In this document: positions 1-10,563 of the stretch, piece by piece
Layout: every line of letters starts with the position of its first letter
Numbering within the stretch: position 1 is the first letter of the stretch
NCBI GenBank assembly: GCA_028702135.1
Contig: JAQVPJ010000001.1
Coordinates: 1-64,000, forward strand
DNA: 64,000 bases
Source of the DNA: Eubacteriales bacterium
GTDB taxonomy: Bacteria > Bacillota > Clostridia > Oscillospirales > CAG-382
Direction of reading: 5' to 3'
Program-made: the position numbers and the translations under genes
The notes under the pieces: generated by a model
Seen by the model: only the letters and a program-made list of their open reading frames with translations
Told to the model about the DNA's origin: nothing
The model's database searches: none

Positions 1-144
1 TCGATGGTAAATAGTTTCGGCATAAAATTCGGCAGTGATAAAGAAACTTATGATATGAGCTATTATGACAGTATACTTGACCAAACCGAGATTGACATCC
101 GCGATATGCCGCCCGTCAAAACGATCGGTCGTAACCGCTTGTGA
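1..144 (+). CDS. 3' end of a truncated CDS of unknown function (probably integrated-element cargo)
   Basis: Open frame from the window edge, SMVNSFGIKFGSDKETYDMSYYDSILDQTEIDIRDMPPVKTIGRNRL*, stop at 142-144; lies just upstream of the integrase. Confidence 0.45.
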   Translation, partial: SMVNSFGIKFGSDKETYDMSYYDSILDQTEIDIRDMPPVKTIGRNRL

Positions 145-307
145 AAATCAAGCCAACAATGATGTGTTTTGTGATAAATGTAGAATTGTAACCAAAAATA
201 AAAAACTATAGTTTTAATTTTACAAAATCAAATGAAACTAGTTCTATTGTTCAATTAAAAGCTTTTAGTTATTAATATATAGACCTTTATTTGTAAAAGA
301 GGTAAAT

Positions 308-1393
308 ATGCCAAGACCAGCAAAAAGACCACCAAATCGCACAGACGGCCGGTGGGAAGTCAAAATAACCCTAGAAAAAAATACTATAGACAGTAAACCA
401 ATCCGTAAGTCTTTCTATAGCTCCATAAGCTACGACGATGCAAAAAGACAAGCAAATGAATATATTACTACTATGGAAGCACATCGACTTTTAGGTGATG
501 CTTTGGTGCAACGTGAGGCGACTTTTGATGAGTTAGCACAATTGTGGCTTGATCATAAAGAATCTAGTGTAAAGTATTACACATTCGTTACAACTTACAA
601 AACAAAATATGATAAGTATATAAAGCCGTTTTTCGGAACCCGCAAAGTAACTGATATATACTCATCAGACGTCCAGAAGTTTTTTGATAAGTATAAGTAT
701 CTTTCATCATCTATGCGTAAAAAATTTCTATTGATTTTAAAAGGTGTTTTTGATTTTGCTGTTGATAATGATTTTTGTTATAAAAACCCCGCAAAGAAAA
801 TTGTGATTAACGAAAAATTAATAATAAAGAAAAACGTTTATAATCAAAGCGAAAAAGATATTTTCATGAGAGCCAGCAAAGAAAAAGGATATTATGATTT
901 TGTCTTATTAATAGAAACAGGAATCCGTCGTTCGGAATTGTTAGGGCTTTTATGTATCAACGTTCACCTGGATGAAGCTTTTATAAGTATTACTCAAGCA
1001 ATTACGCCAAATATTAGATATTCAAAAGAATTAAGCATAAAAAGTAATACCAGTTATCGTAACATTCCAATTTCAACAGATACTGCAGATTATTTAAAAC
1101 ATTTCATATCAAGCGGTTATGTTATAACAAATACAAACACGCCTATGTCTCCAGAAGGTTATGCTCATAATTTTAAAAAAAGAATGAGAGAGTTAAGCAG
1201 CAAATACGCAATACCAGAATTAACCCCACACGAGCTTCGTTATACCTTTGGAACATTGCCCCGTGAAAACGGTGCCGATATATATACTATTTCAAAAGCA
1301 ATGGGTCACTCTACAATTGAAATCACTGCAAAAACATATGTTAAAAACGATCTTGAAGTACTTCGTAAAGACATGAAAATTGATAATGTATAG
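308..1393 (+). CDS. Tyrosine recombinase / phage-type integrase
   Basis: 361 aa; SAM-like N-terminal region, catalytic R in TGIRRSE, HxxR in HELRYTFG, GHSTIEITAKTYV with terminal Tyr; RBS aagaggtaaat. Confidence 0.95.
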   Translation: MPRPAKRPPNRTDGRWEVKITLEKNTIDSKPIRKSFYSSISYDDAKRQANEYITTMEAHRLLGDALVQREATFDELAQLWLDHKESSVKYYTFVTTYKTKYDKYIKPFFGTRKVTDIYSSDVQKFFDKYKYLSSSMRKKFLLILKGVFDFAVDNDFCYKNPAKKIVINEKLIIKKNVYNQSEKDIFMRASKEKGYYDFVLLIETGIRRSELLGLLCINVHLDEAFISITQAITPNIRYSKELSIKSNTSYRNIPISTDTADYLKHFISSGYVITNTNTPMSPEGYAHNFKKRMRELSSKYAIPELTPHELRYTFGTLPRENGADIYTISKAMGHSTIEITAKTYVKNDLEVLRKDMKIDNV

Positions 1394-1533
1394 CAAATTT
1401 ATATTTTATAATTATATATGCGAGCATGATGCTACATAGAGCACCTCGAATGGGAGGAAGGGCATATACCTTATGCGATAAAACGCTAATATGCATCAAT
1501 AAATATAAGATTATTTTATTTAGAACAAACAAT

Positions 1534-1555
1534 AAATTGACGACAAATTGACGAC
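1534..1555. repeat. Tandem 11-bp direct repeat aaattgacgac x2, candidate integrase arm-binding sites
   Basis: Exact copies 1534-1544 and 1545-1555, between the integrase stop and the tRNA. Confidence 0.6.
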
Positions 1556-1624
1556 ATAAAGATAGAATTAAGTAGAATTTAATAGCATTTTTCTAAAAAG
1601 TGAAATCGAAAAACGACAAAGTAA

Positions 1625-1667
1625 AACCCCCGTAATTCCTTGTAAATTAAGGTGTTTCGGGGGTTTT
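1625..1667. terminator. Intrinsic terminator, near-symmetric (tRNA-Gln side and integrase side)
   Basis: aaaaccccc...gggggttttt stem with inner cctt/aagg pairing. Confidence 0.75.
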
Positions 1668-1670
1668 TGC

Positions 1671-1747
1671 TGGCAGGGATAGCTGGACTCGAACCAGCGG
1701 AATGCAGGAGTCAAAGTCCTGTGCCTTACCGACTTGGCTATATCCCT
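1671..1747 (-). tRNA. tRNA-Gln (anticodon TTG), CCA encoded
   Basis: Reverse complement AGGGATA...CAGGA-CTTTGAC-TCCTG...GCTGG-TTCGAGT-CCAGC-TATCCCT-GCCA forms a full cloverleaf with a 7-bp acceptor stem. Confidence 0.95.
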
Positions 1748-1854
1748 GTGTTTATTACCTTATTCTTCGAATAATGCGCTTGGTTATTATATATTAAAAG
1801 CGTGGTATTGTCAAGACAAAACGACGATATTCATTATAAAGAAGATGCTTTTAT

Positions 1855-2484
1855 TCATGTAAAAATATCTTTGCAGGAATCTATTGCAGCGGCGAGCAGC
1901 AAAGCATGGTCTCCAGCAAGCGGCGAATCCCCTCTCATGACATAATTCGCATCAACTGGATAAGGTGCAGGGCATGACCTTCTCAAAACAGGACAGATAA
2001 GTTTTTCCCTGCCGTTAGTTAACTTTATTTCATATTCATCCTCGTAACTTCCGTCCCGATAGACGCCCGTGCTGACAGGCAAAACGGAAATGTCGAACCA
2101 CGCCGCATTTTCAGCATCATCCCCGGCTATTATATGGTTTTCTCTCGTAATAAGCCGTCCTGTAAAAGCAATTGTTATTATCCTCGTTCTCGGATCACGG
2201 TGTGGCTCGGAAAAACAGCGGAGTTGTTTTATTTCTACTTCACTTAATCCTGTTTCTTCAAAAAGCTCACGGTACGCAGCTTGCTCGACCGTTTCGTACG
2301 GCTCAACAAAGCCTCCGGGAAATGCCCATTTCCCGATAAAAGGGTGCCCTCCCCTTCGAATAAGCAATGTTCTCTTATTATCGAATAGTATTATGTCAAC
2401 CGTAACCGAGGGACGCTCATAAACTGAAGGATCATATGCTCTTAGGAATTCTTCCTCTGTTAAACCATCTTTATCAACCGGCAT
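1855..2484 (-). CDS. NUDIX hydrolase (ADP-ribose pyrophosphatase-like)
   Basis: Nudix box GGFVEPYETVEQAAYRELFEETGL. Confidence 0.92.
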   Translation of the reverse strand: MPVDKDGLTEEEFLRAYDPSVYERPSVTVDIILFDNKRTLLIRRGGHPFIGKWAFPGGFVEPYETVEQAAYRELFEETGLSEVEIKQLRCFSEPHRDPRTRIITIAFTGRLITRENHIIAGDDAENAAWFDISVLPVSTGVYRDGSYEDEYEIKLTNGREKLICPVLRRSCPAPYPVDANYVMRGDSPLAGDHALLLAAAIDSCKDIFT

Positions 2485-2520
2485 ATATTTTTCTCCGTTT
2501 CTGTTAATATTTGTAAAAAG

Positions 2521-3231
2521 TTATAGTGGTTGCTTTATTATCTTTGAATACATTCTCGGATATTCACCAGCGGTATTTCTCTGCTTTTCAATTATTATCA
2601 GAGTGTGCATCCTGTCAAATAAAGGAATCTCAACTTCGACTATGTCGATGGTTTTTCCGCCAAGAACCTTTATTGCATTTTCTGCCTGATTAAGCTCCTC
2701 TTTCCCCTTGCTTCCCTTCATGGCTATAAAAAAGCCACCTTTTTTTACCATTGGAATACACAATTCGCACAGCACATCAAGTCTTGCGACCCCCCGTGCT
2801 ACCGCTATATCAAATGTCTCCCTCCTCTCAGTACGCGCTATTTCCTCAGCTCTGCCTAAAAGTGTTTTGAGGTTCGTAATTCCGGCATCTCTTGCCGTTT
2901 CCTCAACGAAACGCAGCTTTTTTGCCGTAGAATCATTAGCGGTAATGCTGCATTCATTCGAGCAAACTGCGAGCGGCAGGGACGGAAAACCTCCTCCGCA
3001 GCCTATGTCGATAACACTTTTTCCGTTAAAGAGACCGGTTTGCAACAGCGTAAGCGAATCAAAGATATGCAGTAAAGCAATTTCCTCATCAGTCTTTAGT
3101 GCGGTAAGATTCAACTGTCCGTTCATTTCCACAAGTCTTTCACAAATAAACGATAGCTTTTCCGATTGAATATCGGTCAATGATAAGTATTTTTTTGTTA
3201 TTTCCACTATACTATTCATTTTCGTTACCAT
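2521..3231 (-). CDS. rsmG: 16S rRNA (guanine527-N7)-methyltransferase
   Basis: DIGCGGGFPSLPLAV and VARGVARLDVLCELC motifs; adjacent to mnmG. Confidence 0.95.
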   Translation of the reverse strand: MVTKMNSIVEITKKYLSLTDIQSEKLSFICERLVEMNGQLNLTALKTDEEIALLHIFDSLTLLQTGLFNGKSVIDIGCGGGFPSLPLAVCSNECSITANDSTAKKLRFVEETARDAGITNLKTLLGRAEEIARTERRETFDIAVARGVARLDVLCELCIPMVKKGGFFIAMKGSKGKEELNQAENAIKVLGGKTIDIVEVEIPLFDRMHTLIIIEKQRNTAGEYPRMYSKIIKQPL

Positions 3232-5095
3232 ATTGTGAAAGGTAAATCAGCAGAACAGAAATATCCGCCGGGGAAATACCCGAAATGCGGGATGCCTGAC
3301 CGATATTATGGGGGCGTATTTTCTCGAGCTTTTGAACCGACTCCATTCGTATTCCTTTGATTTTCGAATAATCGATATCAGCGGGAAGACGTTTTGCCTC
3401 GAGCTTTTTAAACCGTTCGACTTCTGCGAGCTGCTTTTTTATATAGCCTTCGTATTTAATCTCTGTTTCCGCACGTTTTGCTATATGTTTAGGTATACAG
3501 GGCGGGTTTTCCTCCAGCCCGTAAATATCCCCGATTGTGATAAAAGGGCGTTTGAGTAGCTCTGCCTTGCGTATTCCGTCATCTGTTTCATCATATCCGC
3601 GACTTTTTAGCAGGTTGTTTAGTTCGGGCGTGCAGCGAAAGGATTCACTTTTTAATCTATAAATCTCGGAATCGAGCAGATCCTGTTCTTTTTTATATTC
3701 ATCGTATGTCTCTCTGCTTACAAGTCCGACATTTAAGCCTTTTTCGATAAGCCGGCTTTTTGTGTTGTCCTGCCTCAAGAGGAGCCTGTATTCGCTTCGC
3801 GAGGTCATAATTCTGTAAGGTTCGTCCGCTCCCTTTGTCACGATGTCATCGATGAGTGTACCGATATAGCTCTCACTGCGCAGAAGGATTAGCGGTTCCC
3901 TGCCCTGGATTTTTAAGGATGCATTTATACCGGCAATCAGACCTTGCGCCGCCGCCTCTTCATAACCTGATGTACCGTTGAACTGTCCCGCACCGAAAAG
4001 TCCCGATATGTTCTTAAACTCCAGCGAGGGATAAAGCTGTGTCGGATCGCAACAATCATATTCAATCGCATAAGCATAACGCATAATAACGGCGTTTTCC
4101 AGCCCTTTTATGCTGTGAACCATCTTTTTTTGTATTTCCTCGGGGAGCGATGTGGAAAGGCCCTGAACATAGACCTCCTTGGTGTCCTCGCCCATAGGTT
4201 CGATAAAGATCTGATGACGGTCTTTATCCTTAAAACGCATGACCTTTATTTCAATACTCGGGCAATAACGTGGACCTGTGCCCTTTATGTCGCCGTTATA
4301 CAGCGGAGAGAGATGAAGGTTTTCTTTTATTATCTTATGAGTTTCCTCGTTTGTATAGCAAATATAGCACACTTTTTTATTCACAGACGGAGCATCGGAG
4401 GAGAACATTACAGGCTCATCATCGCCTTTCTGAACCTCAAGACGGCTGTAATCAATGCTGTCGGAATGCAGACGCGGCGGTGTTCCGGTCTTGAACCTTA
4501 CAAGCGTAACTCCGATACTTTTTAGGTTATCGGAAAGTCTGTTCGCGGCAACTGTGTTGTCCGGTCCTGCCGAATAGGATTCACTTCCGACAATAATCCT
4601 GCCTTTTAATGATGTTCCGGTTGCGATGATTACGGCTTTTGCGGGATAAAAGGATCCGAATGCGGTATATACGCCTTTTACAGTTTTCTCCTCAACCGAA
4701 ACACCGATAACCTCCGATTGAATAAGCGTCAGGTTTTCGGTTCGTTCGAGGACGTTTTTCATATAATCCTGATATTTCCGCCTGTCCGCCTGCATTCGGA
4801 GCGAATGAACTGCAGGACCTTTGCTGCTGTTAAGCATTCTGCTCTGAAGCATGACGGCATCGGCGGCTCTGCCCATCTCACCGCCGAGAGCGTTTATTTC
4901 AAACACAATTTGTCCCTTGCCGGTTCCGCCGATTGAAGGATTGCAGGGCATATTGCCCACAAGATCGAGTGTAAGCGTAAAGAGCGCAGTTCTTTGTCCC
5001 GTTCTTGCAGCTGCAAGTGCCGCTTCTATCCCCGCATGCCCCGCTCCGACTACAATAACATCATATTCTTCTGCTTTGTATAATGTATGATTCAT
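3212..5095 (-). CDS. mnmG: tRNA uridine-5-carboxymethylaminomethyl modification enzyme, FAD subunit
   Basis: VIVVGAGHAGIEAALAAARTG, NPSIGGTGKG; 627 aa. Confidence 0.97.
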   Translation of the reverse strand: MNHTLYKAEEYDVIVVGAGHAGIEAALAAARTGQRTALFTLTLDLVGNMPCNPSIGGTGKGQIVFEINALGGEMGRAADAVMLQSRMLNSSKGPAVHSLRMQADRRKYQDYMKNVLERTENLTLIQSEVIGVSVEEKTVKGVYTAFGSFYPAKAVIIATGTSLKGRIIVGSESYSAGPDNTVAANRLSDNLKSIGVTLVRFKTGTPPRLHSDSIDYSRLEVQKGDDEPVMFSSDAPSVNKKVCYICYTNEETHKIIKENLHLSPLYNGDIKGTGPRYCPSIEIKVMRFKDKDRHQIFIEPMGEDTKEVYVQGLSTSLPEEIQKKMVHSIKGLENAVIMRYAYAIEYDCCDPTQLYPSLEFKNISGLFGAGQFNGTSGYEEAAAQGLIAGINASLKIQGREPLILLRSESYIGTLIDDIVTKGADEPYRIMTSRSEYRLLLRQDNTKSRLIEKGLNVGLVSRETYDEYKKEQDLLDSEIYRLKSESFRCTPELNNLLKSRGYDETDDGIRKAELLKRPFITIGDIYGLEENPPCIPKHIAKRAETEIKYEGYIKKQLAEVERFKKLEAKRLPADIDYSKIKGIRMESVQKLEKIRPHNIGQASRISGISPADISVLLIYLSQYGNENE

Positions 5096-5121
5096 ATAAA
5101 TCCCTTTTGTTTGTTCCGCGG

Positions 5122-6480
5122 TTATTTACCTACGCAAAAATGTGAAAAAATCTCATTTACAACCTGCTCCGAAACCGACCTGCCATCGAGTTCCCCAAGG
5201 CAGGCGATAGCTTCTTCAACATCGATACCGGAAATATCCTGAGTGAAAGTATCCAGTGAAGACAACGCATTGTCGACCGCTGTTCTTGCGCGGTTCAGCG
5301 CACCGAACTGCCTTGCGCTTAATATAACCTCTCCGAGCGAGGATATTTCCCCCTCTCCGAACATTTCCGCTACAAGACGTTCAAGTTTATCCTTGCCGAT
5401 TCCGCAAACGGCTGAGAACTCGATTTGTCTTTTTATCGGGAAATCGGGAAAAGACGTTCCCAAATCGCTTTTATTGAGAAGGTATATTGTGCAGTCCTCT
5501 TTTCCTGCTGCTTTTATTTCACTTACAATTGCACTGTCCTCCTCGTCAAAAGGCTGTGAGCCATCAAAGACAGCTAAAACAAGCTCTGCGTCGTAAAGTG
5601 CACGCTTGCTTTTTTCTATCCCAATATTCTCTATAAAGTCGGCACTTTCCCGGATTCCGGCAGTATCGGAAAGATTAAGCATCAGATCTCCGAGCCTTAT
5701 CTGCTCTGTTATAATGTCCCTTGTAGTGCCCGCGATGTCGGTAACAATCGCACGGTCATAACCCGTAAGAGCATTCAAAACCGAACTTTTACCGGTGTTA
5801 GGCTTGCCGATTATAACCGTTTTTATCCCCTCGCTGATAGCCTGACCGTATCTGTGAGTACCTGCAAGCTGCTCAAGCTCGTCCCTTATTAGAATAAGAC
5901 TGCTTTTCATCTCTTCGGCGGTTACCTCCCGCAAATCCTCGTCCGGGTAATCTATATATGCATAGACGGATGCCGCAAGATAAGCAAGTTTTTCCGAAAG
6001 AGAGGCGATTTTTTTTGAGAGCGTTCCTTCCGACTGTAATACGGATGCGGCAAGATGCTTTTCGTTTTTTGCGTCTATGATGCCCCCTATCGCTTCCGCT
6101 TGAGACAGCGTAATCCTGCCGTTAATAAAAGCCCGCTTTGTAAATTCACCCGCATCGGCATATGAAGCCCCTGCTGTTATAGCGGCTTCGAGCAGTTTTT
6201 TTGTTACAAGAAGACCGCCGTGGCAGCACAATTCAACTGTATTTTCTCCTGTATAGCTCTTAGGAGCGCGGTATAAAATCAGAATCCCGTCGTCAAACAC
6301 TCCGTCCTTATCGAAAAAACTGCCATAAACAGCAGAATTCGAGCGAATTTTATCGATCTCCAAACCGCTTTTCGGCACGAAAAGTCCTGAGGCTACCTCA
6401 AACGCCATGTCTCCGGTAATCCTGATCATTGAAACTCCACCTCTGCCCAAAGGCGTCGATATTGCGGCAATGGTTCTCAT
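5122..6480 (-). CDS. mnmE: tRNA modification GTPase
   Basis: GKPNTGKSSVLNAL, TDIAGTTRDI, DTAGIR, NKSDLG; C-terminal FCVGK*. Confidence 0.97.
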   Translation of the reverse strand: MRTIAAISTPLGRGGVSMIRITGDMAFEVASGLFVPKSGLEIDKIRSNSAVYGSFFDKDGVFDDGILILYRAPKSYTGENTVELCCHGGLLVTKKLLEAAITAGASYADAGEFTKRAFINGRITLSQAEAIGGIIDAKNEKHLAASVLQSEGTLSKKIASLSEKLAYLAASVYAYIDYPDEDLREVTAEEMKSSLILIRDELEQLAGTHRYGQAISEGIKTVIIGKPNTGKSSVLNALTGYDRAIVTDIAGTTRDIITEQIRLGDLMLNLSDTAGIRESADFIENIGIEKSKRALYDAELVLAVFDGSQPFDEEDSAIVSEIKAAGKEDCTIYLLNKSDLGTSFPDFPIKRQIEFSAVCGIGKDKLERLVAEMFGEGEISSLGEVILSARQFGALNRARTAVDNALSSLDTFTQDISGIDVEEAIACLGELDGRSVSEQVVNEIFSHFCVGK

Positions 6481-6496
6481 TCGTAAATATCCTCCG

Positions 6497-6988
6497 TCAT
6501 TTAAATAACGCGCCCGTTAAATTCAGATTTTGAAAGCTGCGTTGCCTTAGAACCTCATATACGGCGATGGCGGCAGAATTTGAAAGATTAAGACTGCGTA
6601 AATCCCCGACCATGGGAATACGCACGCAGCTTTCCCGGTTCTTACGCAGCAAATCCTCGGGGAGCCCCTTTGTTTCCTTTCCGAAAAGCAAATAAACCCT
6701 TCCGTCATAGTTCACGTCAGTATAGCATTTTTCTGCCTTTGTAGTAAAATAAAAAAAGCTGCCAGGCGTGTTCGCCGAATAAAATTCCTCTAAGTTTTTA
6801 TAGTAATATATGTCAAGATATTGCCAGTAATCGAGTCCTGCCCGCTTAAGCTGCCTGTCGCTTGTATCAAATCCGAGCGGCTCAATCAAATGCAGTGAGG
6901 CTCCCGTTGCGGCGCAGGTACGCGAGATGTTCCCCGTGTTCTGTGGTATCTCCGGCTCGACAAGCACGATATTGATTTCGCTCAACAT
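6497..6988 (-). CDS. trmL: tRNA (cytidine(34)-2'-O)-methyltransferase, SPOUT family
   Basis: VLVEPEIPQNTGNISRTCAATGASLHLIEPLGF; LFGKETKGLPEDLL; IPMVGDLRSLNLSNSAAIAVYE. Confidence 0.92.
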   Translation of the reverse strand: MLSEINIVLVEPEIPQNTGNISRTCAATGASLHLIEPLGFDTSDRQLKRAGLDYWQYLDIYYYKNLEEFYSANTPGSFFYFTTKAEKCYTDVNYDGRVYLLFGKETKGLPEDLLRKNRESCVRIPMVGDLRSLNLSNSAAIAVYEVLRQRSFQNLNLTGALFK

Positions 6989-7159
6989 AATAACTCCTCA
7001 GCTTTTTCGATTGCGGTTTCATAAACGCCGCAATGTATATTATATTACGTTTTGCCCGGTTTTGCAATTATTTTTACAAAAAGGACTGTATTTATTTGTT
7101 AATATATGTTATTATAAATTGGTTAAAATCCCCGACTTCGGTTTTAAGGAGCTGTATTA

Positions 7160-9910
7160 ATGTCAATATTTGAAAAAGTTTTCGGAACATATAGCGAACG
7201 TCAGTTAAAAAAGATAGATATCATCGCGCAGAAGGTCGAATCGTTGAGCGAACGGTATAAATCAATGAGCGAAGAAGAACTCAAATCGACGACCGATATA
7301 TTAAAGAACCGTTTGAAAAACGGAGAAACTCTCGACGATATTCTGCCGGATGCGTTCGCTGCAGTGCGTGAGGTTTCGACGCGTGTTTCCGGAAAAACGC
7401 CTTTCTATACACAGATATTGGGCGGCATAGTGATTCATCAGGGCAGGATTGCGGAGATGAAGACGGGCGAAGGAAAAACGCTCATGGCAGCAATGCCGGC
7501 ATACCTTAACGCACTTACGGGCGAGGGTGTCCATATTGTTACCGTAAACGACTACCTTGCAAAATACCACAGTGAATTAATGGGAAACATATACCGTTTT
7601 TTGGGGCTTACGGTAGGACTGATCATACACGATCTCACCCCGGATCAGCGTAGAGCAGCATATGCTGCTGATATCACATATGGAACAAATAACGAACTGG
7701 GCTTTGACTATCTTCGTGACAATATGGTCATTTACAAAGAGCATCTCGTTCAGCGCGGGCACGCTTTCGCAATAGTTGACGAGGTAGACAGCATACTTAT
7801 AGACGAAGCGAGAACTCCCCTTATCATTTCCGGACAGGGCGAGGAGAGCAGCGATATGTACCGCAGAGCGGATAGTTTTGTTCGCAAGCTTAAATGTTAT
7901 CGCATAAAGGAATTCGATGCGAAAAAATCGGATGAGGATATTGTCGAGGATTATATTGTTGACGAAAAGGCAAAAAGCGCGGTTCTGACTGCAAACGGCA
8001 TCAAAAAAGCGGAGGCTCATTTCAGTGTTACAAATATAGGCGACACGGAGAACATTGAGCTTATGCACTATATTAACAATGCTCTTAGAGCAAGAGGCAT
8101 AATGCAGCTTGATGTCGATTATGTCGTAAAAGACGGAAAGGTTATTATTGTAGACGCTTTTACCGGCAGAATTATGCCGGGCAGACGCTATTCCAACGGT
8201 CTGCATCAGTCGATTGAGGCAAAAGAGGGTGTCGAGGTCGAAAAGGAAAACAAAACCCAAGCGACAATAACCTTCCAGAACTATTTTCGCATGTACAGGA
8301 AGCTCTCTGGTATGACAGGTACCGCCCTTACCGAGGAACCTGAGTTCCGCGAGATTTATTCGCTTGATGTCGTAGAGATTCCTACCAACAAGCCGATGAT
8401 ACGCCGGGATAACAATGATCTTGTATACCGCAACCTTGAGGGCAAATACCGTGCGATTGTAAACCAGATAAAAGATTGCCATGCAAAAGGGCAGCCGGTT
8501 CTAGTGGGAACCATATCAATAGAAAAGAGTGAATTCTTATCACGTTTGCTTGATAAAGAAGGTATAAAGCATAATGTCCTGAATGCCAAGTTCCATGAAA
8601 AAGAAGCGGAGATCGTCGCCCAGGCGGGCAGACTCGGTGCAATAACGATTTCGACAAACATGGCGGGACGCGGTACTGACATTATGCTCGGCGGTAACAG
8701 TGAGTTCCTTGCAAAATCCCAGATGCGCAAGGAAGGCTTTGACGACTATTTGATTTATGAATCCACCAATTTCGGCATTTCTGATGACGAGCAGATAATG
8801 AACGCACGAAAACGTTTTAAAGAGCTTGAAGCGAGTTATACCGAGGAGATAAAAAAGGAAGCTGATCTTGTAAAAAAGGCAGGAGGCTTGTTTATACTCG
8901 GTACGGAGCGTCATGAGAGCAGACGCATAGACAACCAGCTCCGCGGACGTGCCGGCAGACAGGGCGACCCCGGAGAGAGCAGATTCTTTATTTCCATGCA
9001 GGACGATCTTATGAGGCTGTTCGGCTCGGACCGTATACTCGGAATCGTCGACGCTCTGAAGATGCCTGAGGATCAACCCATTGATGCAAAAATGCTCTCC
9101 AACTCTATTGAGGGAGCGCAAAAACGCATTGAGGGTCAGAATTTTGAACGCAGGAAAAACGTTTTACAGTATGACGATGTAATGAACAAGCAGCGTGAGC
9201 TTATCTACAAGCAGCGCAGAGAGGTGCTTGACGGAGTAAACCTCAAGGAAACCATATGGAAGATGGTCTCCGATTATATAAACAGCGTTGTTTTTGCATA
9301 TACTGAGGGCGACGTGCCCGACGAGTGGAATTTCGGGAGTATAAGAAACGAGCTTAACGGCATTGTTTGCAGCAAGGAAGATTTTCACTATACCCAGGAG
9401 GAGCTGGGCTCTCTTAACCGGGAAGATATAATAGATGAGCTGATCGAAAGAGCGGAGAAAAAATATGCCGCTCAGGAGGAGCTGTTCACACCGGAGATTT
9501 TCAGAGAGGTGGAACGAGCGGTACTGTTAAGAACCGTGGACAGAAAATGGGTAGATCATATTGATGCGATGGAAGACCTTCAGGGCAGTGTCGGATTGAA
9601 CGCCTACGCTCAGCGCAACCCCTTCGTCGAATATAAAATTCTGGGCGGTTCTATGTTTGATGATATGATAGCCTCGATCAGGGAGGATACCGTAAGAATG
9701 CTTCTTACCGTAATTCCGAGAAAAAAGATACAGCGTGAGCAGGTCCTTACAGGCAACGCCTCGCTTAAGTCGGAAGGCGGAAAAAGCGTAAAACCCACGC
9801 CTCAGCGCAAAACTGTAAAAACAGGTCCGAACGAACCCTGCCCCTGCGGGAGCGGCAGAAAATACAAAAAGTGCTGCGGTTCTGTAGGTACTGCTGATAA
9901 TAAAAACTAA
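7160..9910 (+). CDS. secA: Preprotein translocase ATPase subunit
   Basis: MKTGEGKTLMAAMPAYLNAL, DEVDSILIDEARTPLIISG, C-terminal zinc motif PNEPCPCGSGRKYKKCCG. Confidence 0.98.
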   Translation: MSIFEKVFGTYSERQLKKIDIIAQKVESLSERYKSMSEEELKSTTDILKNRLKNGETLDDILPDAFAAVREVSTRVSGKTPFYTQILGGIVIHQGRIAEMKTGEGKTLMAAMPAYLNALTGEGVHIVTVNDYLAKYHSELMGNIYRFLGLTVGLIIHDLTPDQRRAAYAADITYGTNNELGFDYLRDNMVIYKEHLVQRGHAFAIVDEVDSILIDEARTPLIISGQGEESSDMYRRADSFVRKLKCYRIKEFDAKKSDEDIVEDYIVDEKAKSAVLTANGIKKAEAHFSVTNIGDTENIELMHYINNALRARGIMQLDVDYVVKDGKVIIVDAFTGRIMPGRRYSNGLHQSIEAKEGVEVEKENKTQATITFQNYFRMYRKLSGMTGTALTEEPEFREIYSLDVVEIPTNKPMIRRDNNDLVYRNLEGKYRAIVNQIKDCHAKGQPVLVGTISIEKSEFLSRLLDKEGIKHNVLNAKFHEKEAEIVAQAGRLGAITISTNMAGRGTDIMLGGNSEFLAKSQMRKEGFDDYLIYESTNFGISDDEQIMNARKRFKELEASYTEEIKKEADLVKKAGGLFILGTERHESRRIDNQLRGRAGRQGDPGESRFFISMQDDLMRLFGSDRILGIVDALKMPEDQPIDAKMLSNSIEGAQKRIEGQNFERRKNVLQYDDVMNKQRELIYKQRREVLDGVNLKETIWKMVSDYINSVVFAYTEGDVPDEWNFGSIRNELNGIVCSKEDFHYTQEELGSLNREDIIDELIERAEKKYAAQEELFTPEIFREVERAVLLRTVDRKWVDHIDAMEDLQGSVGLNAYAQRNPFVEYKILGGSMFDDMIASIREDTVRMLLTVIPRKKIQREQVLTGNASLKSEGGKSVKPTPQRKTVKTGPNEPCPCGSGRKYKKCCGSVGTADNKN

Positions 9911-9936
9911 AAAATTAACTAATACTATAAGAGAGG

Positions 9937-10542
9937 GTGCAGGTATTGGGCTTCGGATTGGCGACGCTGGGCTATGGTTTTATGCTCACTTATAATGCTG
10001 GAGGCGGTATTTTTGCGGGGATTCTTCTCGCATACGGATTTTTTCTCGCCTCAAGGCTCAACAAGCATTTTATGAAAGCCTCAGTTTCTGCGCTCTTTCT
10101 AATTCCGCACTCGGTTTTGCTGCTGCTCTTTACATTTCGTGTGTTGAACGAGAAAGATATTCTGTTGTTAAGCTCTATAAGCAGAACGGTGTTTTATTGC
10201 GCTTGGTTAATCACCTCTTATTATTATCTTATGGCGGTAAGGGATATTGCTATCGAAAACAGCGCTATAAAACTAAAAAACAAGGCTATAAACAGGCTGA
10301 GTTTTACTACTATATTTCTTTTCGTCGCTGTTCTGATGTCTATATTCAACGATTTCGTCCCCTCGGCAATGCTTAGCATATGGATAATAATGCAGTATAT
10401 TGTCGTAATTGTAAATACGCTGTTTTTACACAGCTGCTTTATTTTAATAACGACTGAAGCGCTGGACAAAAAGGAGAGGCAGTATTTTGCCGACGAGGAA
10501 AAAAAGCAGCGGGAGAAAAGGAAAAAAAGAGACGGGGATTAA
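9937..10542 (+). CDS. Multi-pass membrane protein of unknown function
   Basis: Hydrophobic segments and a charged KKQREKRKKRDGD tail. GTG at 9937 sits on the SD gagagg, so TTG at 9946 may be the true start. Confidence 0.7.
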   Translation: MQVLGFGLATLGYGFMLTYNAGGGIFAGILLAYGFFLASRLNKHFMKASVSALFLIPHSVLLLLFTFRVLNEKDILLLSSISRTVFYCAWLITSYYYLMAVRDIAIENSAIKLKNKAINRLSFTTIFLFVAVLMSIFNDFVPSAMLSIWIIMQYIVVIVNTLFLHSCFILITTEALDKKERQYFADEEKKQREKRKKRDGD

Positions 10543-10563
10543 GACGGAGGAAGGGAGAGCTAA

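Noticed and set aside
1341-1532. 63-aa minus-strand ORF overlapping the integrase end
   Set aside because: AT-rich intergenic/antisense ORF without RBS or motifs
7301-9388. Several long minus-strand ORFs (e.g. 7577-8482, 8540-9121) opposite secA
   Set aside because: Antisense shadow ORFs of a strongly supported secA; no domain signals in their translations
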